Below, piece by piece: positions 41,765 through 50,649 of a DNA stretch of 64,000 nt. The stretch is from Buddleja alternifolia. Its lineage: Eukaryota > Streptophyta > Magnoliopsida > Lamiales > Scrophulariaceae. Under the pieces are notes generated by a model. The model worked only from the letters and a program-made list of their open reading frames with translations, ran no database searches and was not told where the DNA came from. Position 1 is the stretch's first letter. The number at the start of each line of letters is the position of its first letter. Location: the NCBI GenBank assembly GCA_019426215.1, contig CM033400.1:27078568-27142567 (forward strand), given 5' to 3'. Position numbers and translations under genes: made by a program.

Positions 41765-42906
41765 TATTTGACCTATTTCTGTGCGTTTTTTGGCTACGAG
41801 CTGAACATAAAACTTGTAGGTGATGTTATGAAATTTGTGAAACTATAAGATTTGACTCATTTCTATGCTCGAGCAAAGAAATATGGCCACGCAAACGTGC
41901 CCCGCCTGTGCTGCCACTATGTAAAAAAAAAAATTCCATTTTCTGGCTCGTATTTGGCCTATTTCTGTGCGTTTTTTGGCTACAAGCTGAACATAAAACT
42001 TGTAGGTGATGTTATGAACTTTGTGAAAATATAAGATTTGACTCATTTCAATGCCCGAGAAAAGAAATATGGCTACGCAAACGTGCCCCGCCTGTGCTGC
42101 CACTATGTTAAAAAAAAAATCTATTTTCTGGCTCGTATTTGGCCTATTTCTGTGCGTTTTTTGGCTACGAGCCGAACATAAAACTTGTAGATGATGTTAT
42201 GAACTTTGTGAAACTATAATATTTGGCTCATTTCGATGCCCGAGCAAAGAAATATGGCCACGCAAATGTGCCCCGCCTGTGCTGCCACTATGTTAAATTT
42301 TTTTCCCCCCATTTTCTGGCTCGTATTTGGCCTATTTCTGTGCGTTTTTTGGCTACGAGCTGAACATAAAACTTGTAGGTGATGTTATGAACTTTGTGAA
42401 ACTATAAGATTTGGCTCATTTCGATGCCCGAGCAAATAAATATGGCCACGCAAACGTGCCCCGCCTGTGCTGCCACTATGTTAAAAAAAACAATCCATTT
42501 TCTGGCTTGTATTTTGCCTATTTCTGTGCGTTTTTTGGCTACGAGCTGAACATAAAACTTGTAGGTGATGTTATGAACTTTGTGAAACTATAAAACTTGA
42601 CTCATTTCGATGCCCGAGCAAAGAAATATGTGCTGCCACTATTTTTTTAAAAAAATTCCATTTTCTGGCTCGTATTTGGCCTATTTCTGTGCGTTTTTTG
42701 GCTACGAGCTGAACATAAAACTTGTAGGTGATATTATGAACTTTGTGAAACTATAAGATTTGGCTCATTTTGATTCCCGAGCAAAGAAATATGGCCACGC
42801 AAACATGCCCCGCCTGTGCTGCCACTATGTAAAACAAAATAAAAAAATTCCATTTTCTGGCTCGTATTTGGCCTATTTCTGTGCGTTTTTTGGCTACGAG
42901 CTGAAC
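41764..42906 (+). repeat. Tandem array of ~186-bp units between the two convergent genes
   Basis: A partial unit at 41764-41849 is followed by six units starting at about 41850, 42036, 42221, 42409, 42595 and 42758 (the fifth is ~23 bp short). The unit contains CCACGCAAACGTGCCCCGCC, TGTGCTGCCACTATG, an A-run of variable length, TATTTCTGTGCGTTTTTTGG and CATAAAACTTGTAGGTGATG. The array begins at the transposase stop codon and ends near the PMD 3' end. It is not a CRISPR: the units are contiguous, without spacers. Confidence 0.95.
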
Positions 42907-42990
42907 ATAAATGTATTCCATTGAATCAATGGAATCAATGGAATAGAATAGAATCAATGGAATACAATAGAATCAATGGAATACAATACC
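42907..42990. repeat. Minisatellite of ATTCCATTG / CAATGGAAT units
   Basis: ATTCCATTGAATCAATGG is followed by repeated AATCAATGGAATA(G/C)AAT. It directly follows the 186-bp array and overlaps the end of the PMD reading frame. Confidence 0.8.
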
Positions 42991-43010
42991 AAATACTAAC
43001 CACATCATGC

Positions 43011-44651
43011 AATAGAGGGGCTGACCTAGCCTGGTGTTCCACACCACTCCTAGTCAATCGGGGTGAAATGAAACGACGAGTGATTCGGTCATACCACTCT
43101 TCGTATCCTTCGTACGTCTGGTCTCCCCCATCCTCAATATAGTATCCAGTCACAACATACGATTGACGATCATTCTACATTGCAATTTCCCGAGCGTGTC
43201 TAGCTACCCAATTAACGGTGGACCTACCCTTACGGCTGACCCTCTGAACACGTCCAGGTGTGCGAGGAATAAATTGGCGTATTCCGAACTGTCGAAGAAC
43301 ACACTCAGGACAATGATACTCTACGATGGCAAAGAATATTATTGGAGCTGATGCTCGCCAAACGTTATCATTCAAACATTGAGGGGGCAACTCAGCAATG
43401 TCTGCATCATTGAAATTGTACAGTGTCCAAACAAACCGAAATACCAAAAATATTAATTTACAATATATTAGTAGGAGATAGATATAACTTCATAATAATT
43501 TTTTTAAAAAAAATTCCCGACTCACATGTCCATCCGCCATCTGGTCTAGACCATCTCTAATTGCCCAGAAGTTGTGACTGACTGAAGCAGCATTTGTAGT
43601 AGGCCGATACGACCTTCAAACAACAATCATTGAAAATAATTTAAAAAAATTGAACGTTTCTCATTTAAACATAATATTCAAATGGTAAATTACCGTGAAG
43701 CATAAGGTTTTCGGGCAATGCCATTCACGTCAACTCCCGCCATCAGTCTAAGGACTCGATCAGGCCTTGCAATCAAAATTCGACTCCACACCCATATCTG
43801 TTAAAAGAGAAATATATTAATTGAATAATCATGAATTATTTTATTAGAAATAATAACATCTAAATAATAATTTTTCTCACCTGTAATAATGGCATGAAAC
43901 CTGCAACGTCGTTTCTTTCTACTCGGGAAGCATTCGACAATTCTCGGTACAAATGAGCCAATACCGCACTCCTCCAACTGTATGTGCGTGCTAAGTTGAT
44001 ATCTTCAAACAAACTCAACCACACTACAGGAATAACATCTCCTGTGGTGTCGGCACACATCACACTCCCGAGTAACAGAAGGGCCCAACAACGGACTACC
44101 TGATCAACTACAAATTCTTCAGATTCATCATTTATTTGTTGAGGCTCACTCAAAACATGGGTAACAAGTTTTCGAACAGGTATTCTATGACCGTGCCTGA
44201 AATCTGTAGGCAATAAGTACAGTCCTAATTGTTCAAATACATATACGGCATACTCTTCATCTGCTTCGAAGTGCCGATGTGCAACTACAGCTTTACCATC
44301 AACTGGTAGACCATATAAAATAGCAATATCTTGGAGAGTTATTGTAGCCTCTCCGGTCCTAAAATGAAATGTGTTCGTCTCTGGGTGCCATCTCTCAATT
44401 AGGGCCTTGACAAGGCCCAGGTCGTTTTTAAACTGAGATAACTGGTATACCCTATAAAACCCCATCTCATCAAGCTTTACCTTGACGCGGTTATGCAAAT
44501 GAGATTCATAGGCAACTGAAAAATATGCAGAGTCAGCTTGCTGAACATGATAAGTGAAGTTTGGATGATCAGCAACTGCCTCAGATACATGATTGTCCTG
44601 ATCATACAGTACGCTCCCATCAACCGGGCCATATACATTACGCTCAGCCAT
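43011..44651 (-). pseudogene. Plant mobile domain (PMD, MAIN/MAIL-like) protein carried by the MULE; one nonsense codon
   Basis: Coding exons: 44651-43881, 43797-43694, 43613-43526, and about 43447 onward. Exon 1 (257 codons, starting MAERNVYGPVDGS) has the PMD signature: MGFYRVYQL, LVKALIERWHPETNTFHF, GEATITLQDIAILYGLPVDG, then VRCWALLLLGSVMCAD and ARTYSWRSAVLAHLYRELS. Exons 2-3 continue IWVWSRILIARPDRV and VSHNFWAIRDGLDQM. Exon 4 has FVWTLYNFNDADIAELPPQC, IIFFAIVEYHCPE and a Trp-type position turned to TAG (43175-43177), after which the frame stays open (SYVVTGYYIEDGG ... EGYEEWYDRITRRF). The exon 4 acceptor is unclear. PMD proteins (MAIN, MAIL1) act in genome stability and transposon silencing in Arabidopsis, and PMD domains are known from transposons. 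The role inside this element is unknown. Confidence 0.85.
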
Positions 44652-44652
44652 C

Positions 44653-45933
44653 CTGCATTTACATATCCATAAGAATGTTAATTTACATCCTACGATATAA
44701 ATTACACTTAATATTTAGTACATTAAATTGTATCTATTAATTCGAATTAAACCCACTAATTACAAATTATACCTAATTAATAAAGATTATACATACAAAT
44801 TAAGATTTCGAGATTATACCTAAGATTTCGAAAAATATACCTAAAAAAAGGAATTTAAATATACTAATTAGAGATTATACCTAAAAATTGGAGATTACAC
44901 TTTAGAAATGAAAAAAAAAATTGAATTTAAAAAATCAAATTTTAACATACTAATTTAAACTACTAATCGAATCTACAACTAATTACTCCAAATTAAACCT
45001 ATTAATTCGAACGTTTACAAAACTCTTCCATCCAATTCGAACATTATACCAAACAATTGCAAAATATATCAATCTATTCAAAAAAATAAGTCTAACTACT
45101 CAAAATTAAGCCCATTAATTCCAACTTAAACCAAACAATTCTAAAATAAACCTAACAACTCGAAATCAAATCTAACAATTCAAAATTAAACACTACAAAT
45201 TCAAATTATACCGAACATTTAGAAAATTATACCAAACAAATATACCATTATACGAAATAATTCAAAAATAACACTGTAAATTTACATTACACCTAAAAGT
45301 CAAAATTCAACCTAAAAGTCAAAATTCAACCTATTAATTAGAAAATTATACCAACCAATTCCAACATTATACGAAATAATTCAAAAATAACACTAGAAAT
45401 TGACATTACACCTAAAAGTCAAAATTGAACCTAAAATTCAAAAATCAACCTATTAATTCAAAAATTATACCAACCAATTCCAACATTATACCAAATAATT
45501 CAAAAATAACACTAGAAATTGACATTACACCTAAAAGTCAAAATTGAACCTAAAAGTCAAAATTGAACCTAAAATTCAAAATTGAACCTAAAATTCAAAA
45601 ATCAATCCATTAATTCAAAAATTATACCAATCAATTCCAACATTATACCAAATAATTCAAATATAACACTAAAAATTGACATTATACCTAAAAGTCAAAA
45701 TTGAACCTAAAAATAAAAAAAAAACCTAATAATTCAGAAATTATAGCAATATATTCGAGAATTATATCAAATAATTTAAAAATTATAGCTAATAAATCGA
45801 ATTTATCACTACAAATTCAACTTTTCAACCCTAAATTACAATACCATTACAAAAAAAGAAATATATATATATATATATACAAACTCTACATATAACAAAT
45901 TTAAAAGTATAAATGAATGAAAAAGAAATTTAC
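44653..45933 (-). other. 5'UTR intron of the PMD gene, AT-rich degenerate repeat array
   Basis: The donor after ...GAAATTAAG (45934) and the acceptor ...AAATGCAG (44653) sit one base before the ATG at 44651. The interior consists of degenerate copies of ACCTAAAATTCAAAATTGA and TATACCAAATAATTCAAAAA, the reverse-complement equivalent of the left intron. No protein-coding content. Confidence 0.7.
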
Positions 45934-47497
45934 CTTAATTTCTTGGTTGATGAGGGAGAATTTCGTTTCAAAATGCACAAAAAAACCTGTGTAGTAATGG
46001 TTGAAATGAAGGAGCAAGAGAAAGAGAAAGAGAGAAATGCTAGAGGAATGGAGATGAACGTTTGCTTGCTTGTTCTGAAAAGGGAGAGGGGTCAAAGAGC
46101 AATAAAAAAAAGGCTGCAAAAGGCAGCAGCCTTTTGTCACCGGTCTTTTGACCGCTGACAATTAAAAAATAATAATAAGTGAGAGACGACATATATGCTA
46201 TGTCGTCTCTCAATTAAATTAAAAAAAAAACACAAGAGACGACATAGTGTATGTCGTAACGTATTATTATCTAATTCCCCCCAATTTTTCAATATTTTCT
46301 GATTTTTCATTTTTTTTAATATTATTAATATAATTTTCCCGTCTTCTCCCCCTTCCTTATCCCCCTGTCTTTTTCCTCTCTTTTTTTTTTCAATATCTAA
46401 TCAAAAATTATTTTCAATTTATTTTTTATAATTATTCATTGCTACCTATTGAAATTAGTTTCAAAAACAATACTTGGAAAAACCACTAAGCTACATAGTA
46501 CAGGGTTGAAAAACCCCTTTAACTAACTAAATAACAGTACAAAAACCGCTAAGTCTCTCGATATAAGGAAAAAAAAAATAAAAGAAGAAGAAATTAAATT
46601 CACCAAGAAAGTCATTAGACCAAATCTATTGAACCATGTGAGGAACATGCACTACAAAGCCACCAAAACCCAAATTTATACTGAATTTCAAGATTCTGAT
46701 AAAATCCTAAGAAAGTTCAAGACCAAATGGGTCAAAATCTATCAATTTGGTTTGTTTGATTTATGATCGATTGGTTTCGCTTGTTGCTTGTTTACCTAGT
46801 ATGCTATGAAATTTATACACTTTTACTTTTATAGCCATACTACTCACAATCAACAGACGATGTAGCACCATCTTTATTACTTGGCAATACTAGTGGTGGT
46901 ATACGAGTGAGTGAATGAAAAAGGGAAAGTTTGAATACAATAGTATTGCATCACTTTCTACAAAAACGTAAATTTGATATAAAAGAGAGCGTATACACTT
47001 TATATAAAAAACAGTACATCACTTAAGTGACTTTAGCAAAACCATAAACTTCAGTGTTCAAAAGAATCAAAGTGCTATGAAATATTCATATTAAAATATC
47101 ATAATTCATTTTCAATTGTCAAAGAGCTAAAAATCCCACCAAAACTTTGTCTCCAATCCTTTCAGATTTTCAGTAGATCCAAGGAATGATCAAATTTCAA
47201 AAGTTAATGGAAAATAATTTCTGATTTTCGTAAGAGATTGAAGAAAAAAAGGGGGGAAGATGGGGGAAAAGAAATGAGGAAAAAGATGGCACTTTTCGAG
47301 TTGTGGTAAAAAAAATATTTTACAAAAAATCATATTCCACTTGGCAAAAAAGATAAAAACGATAATTTGCAACTCACCTAATGGTGTGAAAAAGATAACA
47401 AACGAATTTGAAAATCAGGAGGTAAGTGATGTTTTAATAATTCAAGGAGGTAGCTAATGTTTAGGGTATAGTTCAGGGGTATATTGAACTTTTCCCT
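45934..47497 (-). repeat. Right terminal inverted repeat with promoter and 5'UTR exon of the PMD gene
   Basis: Read on the minus strand it repeats the parts of the left arm: outer block (47497-47340), CTTCTCCC block (46350-46260), GTCGTCTCTC palindromes, GCTGC...TTTGCAGC hairpin (near 46110-46130), CT-rich leader, and an untranslated exon ending ...CAAGAAATTAAG|GTAA at 45934. The last 22 bases match the left exon/donor at 20 positions. The 46350-47340 segment has no partner in the left arm and no recognisable gene. Confidence 0.75.
46180..46212. other. 14-bp perfect palindrome arms in the MULE inverted repeat
   Basis: TGAGAGACGACATA and TATGTCGTCTCTCA pair perfectly around TATGC. Related shorter palindromes are in both arms (37750-37768, 37863-37883, 46237-46257). 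They are candidates for transposase-binding or promoter elements; this is inference. Confidence 0.75.
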
Positions 47498-47659
47498 AAA
47501 ACTCTTGCTATCTCCATGGACTTCTATAAATAATTTTAGATTTATGCTAAATAATATTAAGTTTTAAGATGTAAAAGGTGGGTTTCTACTTTAGTTGTAA
47601 CAATTAAATGAGGCATTTATCACATGAACACATTTTTTGATGTGATAAAGATAAAATAA

Positions 47660-48269
47660 GGGAAAATCACACAAACACCCACTATTATAATAGGTAATTA
47701 TACAAATTTATTATCTTATAATTGAAATTACAAATACCTAACACACTATAATTGAAAATTACACTTACCCCCCTGATCAGTTTTTTGATGACGTTATCAT
47801 GTGAATTTCCAAAAATGCTTCTGTCCAAATGTCATATAGGAAAAATTACACCAACCTCCCCTCTTATTTTTGAAATTATACAAACCTCCCTAGTTATAAT
47901 GCACTTTTTACAATCACCCCCCTGTGTAATAAATTTTTTTACAATTTAACACCTAAAAACCTTACAATTAGCCACCTGTAGGGGATGGGTGTTGGTAATT
48001 TAAAAAACGAGAGGGGTTTTTTGGTAATTACACATTATAAGCGGGGGTACGGCCGTAACAAAAATATTATTCTAACTTTTTTTATATTTTTAATAATTTA
48101 ATTGAAGGGCAAAAATATCATTTAGTATTGTTTGACCATTGACCGAGAGTTTCTAGGAAGGTAACTATAATTTTCAACTATAGTGGGTTAGGTATTTATA
48201 ATTTCAATTATAAAAGGGTAAATTTGTATGATTACCTATTATAGTAGTGGGTGTTGGTGTAATTTTCCC
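47660..48269. mobile_element. Foldback MULE-type MITE (610 bp) with a 9-bp target duplication
   Basis: ATAAAATAA lies at 47651-47659 and 48270-48278. The inverted repeats are ~110 bp: GGGAAAATCACACAAACACC on the left, and the complement of ...GTGTTGGTGTAATTTTCCC on the right. The inner sequence repeats CACCAACCTCCCC-type motifs, as if smaller foldback blocks were nested. No ORF of interest. Confidence 0.88.
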
Positions 48270-48524
48270 ATAAAATAATAGAAGATTAAACATGTAAAAT
48301 AGTGATAAATACTGTAAAAGTTCAAAATTATATTACATGATTTGTCTTATTTATTTTGTTCTTTATTTAGCATCAAAGTTATCATTTTCGATTTTTCTCG
48401 AGTCCGAGATTTGTCTTTCTATTTAAGGATAAGATAATATATGAGAAAATGAGAGCAAAAGATCAGGAGTCGTGCAAAAGATAAATATTGAAATGTTGCA
48501 ACTCTTTCATATGAAATCTTATTA

Positions 48525-49910
48525 GGGTTATTTGCATCTACCTCCTGTGAGGTATTGCGATTCAGCAAAGACTTCCCCTCATATATTAAAATTTGGCATC
48601 CGACACCCTTATCATAAAAAAATATATTTAATACCCGTTTTACCGTTTATTTTTTTTTCTATTTTTGATTTGCCTTTCCTCCTTTTCTTTTCTTATTAAT
48701 TATATAAAAATAGAAATTAAGCTCATGAAAGTTTTTCATCAAAAATAATTTTGATGATAGTTGTTCTAAAAAAATAGGTATAATAAACAATATATTAAAC
48801 TTATTTTAAATAAATTTAAAATTATTTTGTCAATTTCCATCGTGTGGTTCTTGAATTTTAATTTTAATGTTTTAAATGACTTTTTAATAAATTAGTAGTT
48901 CTTTATATTTTTTTCATAAACAATAAAAATTTATATTTTCATAGATTTACATTATTACTTGTTGTAATTAAAACAAATCTGGAAATTGATAGAATTTAGT
49001 TTTAATTTCAAACTACGTTCGTTTTCTCGTCTTCTTCTCTTTTTCATTTTATTTTTTGTTCTAAGTAGAGAGAGGACTAATTAAAAATAAAATAAATATA
49101 AAGAAAATCTAAGCATTCACACTAGGGATAAACTATTATAATTTGAAATATCTAACATAATAGTGAAAATGAACAATGAGATGTCTAAATTATCAAGAAA
49201 TATGTAAGACCTCCTTAACCTTTACTTCAAAGTCATCTACGGGTCCTTAAGCAAAGATATTAAAATGAAAATGCCCTTTAGAGTTTTGTTTAGTGCAATA
49301 GTCAATAATACAATCTATTAAGGTATAAATTTTTTATTGTTATAAAATAAAATAAAGCACTATTAATTTATCAAAAACTTGTTTGAAACATTGAAAAATA
49401 TAATTCAAGAACCACAAGAAGGAAATTGAGTGACCAAATACTTAATTTTATTTAAAATAAATTTAATATATGAAAGTTTACTGACAACTCATTAACTCAA
49501 AAAAATTATTATTAAATTTTGTCTTAAAAGTTAATCATAGGTTTTGTTTATCCTAATTAAAAGATTGTAAAATGGTTTTTATAGATGGAAAAAGAAATAT
49601 TTTTATGGATTTTTCGAATATAAGAATCAATATATTAGGGGGATAGAATAATTTTTCCTTTAATATATTGTTTGTTATACCTAACTTGTTAGTATTATTC
49701 TTAATGCAAAACCTTCATGAATGTAATTTTTATTTTTTTCTCTTTTTATAATTAATAAAAAAGAAAAGAAAATAGAAAATAGAGAGAAAGAAAAATTAAG
49801 GGTAAAAAGGATAGTACATATAATTTTTATGCATAGGTGATGGATGTCAAATTTTAATATAGAGGGGAGGTGCCTACCAAAGCGCAAGGGGAGGTGAATG
49901 CAAATAACCC
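48525..49910. mobile_element. Foldback MULE-type element (1386 bp) with a 10-bp target duplication
   Basis: AATCTTATTA lies at 48515-48524 and 49911-49920. The inverted repeats begin GGGTTATTTGCATCTACCTC on the left and end ...GAATGCAAATAACCC on the right, sharing ATATTAAAATTTG further in. The interior is AT-rich without coding signal. Confidence 0.88.
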
Positions 49911-49920
49911 AATCTTATTA

Positions 49921-50649
49921 GCTTTATATTATTTATATATGATCAGTGAATTTATAATATAAATATATGCATGTCTTGCACGTGAGCAATATATATGATG
50001 CACAAGCTGATGAACTTAATGACAAAATAAAGTGAAGAATGCTATTTTATTTCTTTAACTTGATTTCGTGTTACCGTTGTATTTTGATTTTCAATTTCAT
50101 GTTTTAATTTCAATAAAGTTTTGGTTGTATTTTATGCTCCTAATAATTTGTTTATGCTGAACTAATCTTAACAACCTTACTATATTCAAATATGAGCTAA
50201 TTAAACTCCACTTAAACTACAAAATATATTTTTAGAAATTATCATATATGGCAATAATTTGTTGAAAAAAAATCTTTAAAATTTGAAGTAAGAATATGCA
50301 TGCTAATTAACTCATTCTTTTACACATACATTGATTTTCTAGTGCTGCCATTTTTTAGTAACTTTTAAGCGTTTTGCTCTTGTAATGCTGCCATCACTTC
50401 ATATTGTTGTTGAAGTAATTGTCAATGACCACCAGGCTTTGGGTGTTCACTTTGTTTTCTGCATCATTGCCGTGTGGAGCCCTATGAAGAAGAAAAAAAC
50501 AAAAAGAACAAACAGTAAAGGAGAAGACTTGACTTGGTTTTGCAGTTTCAGCCATTTATATATCATCTTAATTAGTTTTGCAACTTACAGATTATCATCT
50601 CATATATGATATATCCAACCTTGTTGCTAAAATTTGTACCCACCAAAAT
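49921..50649. other. Upstream region of the NLR gene
   Basis: Non-coding AT-rich sequence of ~730 bp between a MULE-type element and the NLR start. No clear TATA box was chosen. The nearest upstream in-frame Met (50578) adds 24 residues unlike NLR N-termini and is rejected as start. Confidence 0.55.

Larger units (their letters stand above)
37423..47497. mobile_element. Mutator-like element (10,075 bp) with convergent transposase and PMD genes
   Basis: The ends are GGAAAAAAATTAATATACC (left) and the complement of ...GGTATATTGAACTTTTCCC (right). The flanking 9-mers TAAAATTCT (37414-37422) and TAAAACTCT (47498-47506) match at 8 of 9 positions, the target-duplication size of MULEs. The inverted arms run inward to about 38105 and 45934, with an unmatched ~1-kb segment in the right arm (46350-47340). 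Inside are a rightward MULE transposase (broken), a tandem array, and a leftward PMD gene (one nonsense codon). The two genes face each other, as mudrA and mudrB do in maize MuDR. Insertion as a unit is supported by the target duplication. Confidence 0.85.

Noticed and set aside
41764..42906. Regular repeats suggesting a CRISPR array
   Set aside because: Units are ~186 bp, contiguous and spacer-free in a plant genome; this is a tandem repeat.
45913..46158. Plus-strand frame rich in Glu/Lys
   Set aside because: It is the antisense of the CT-rich 5' leader of the PMD gene.
50578..50649. Upstream Met extending the NLR by 24 residues
   Set aside because: The extension is unlike NLR N-termini, whereas MADALV at 50650 is the usual start.
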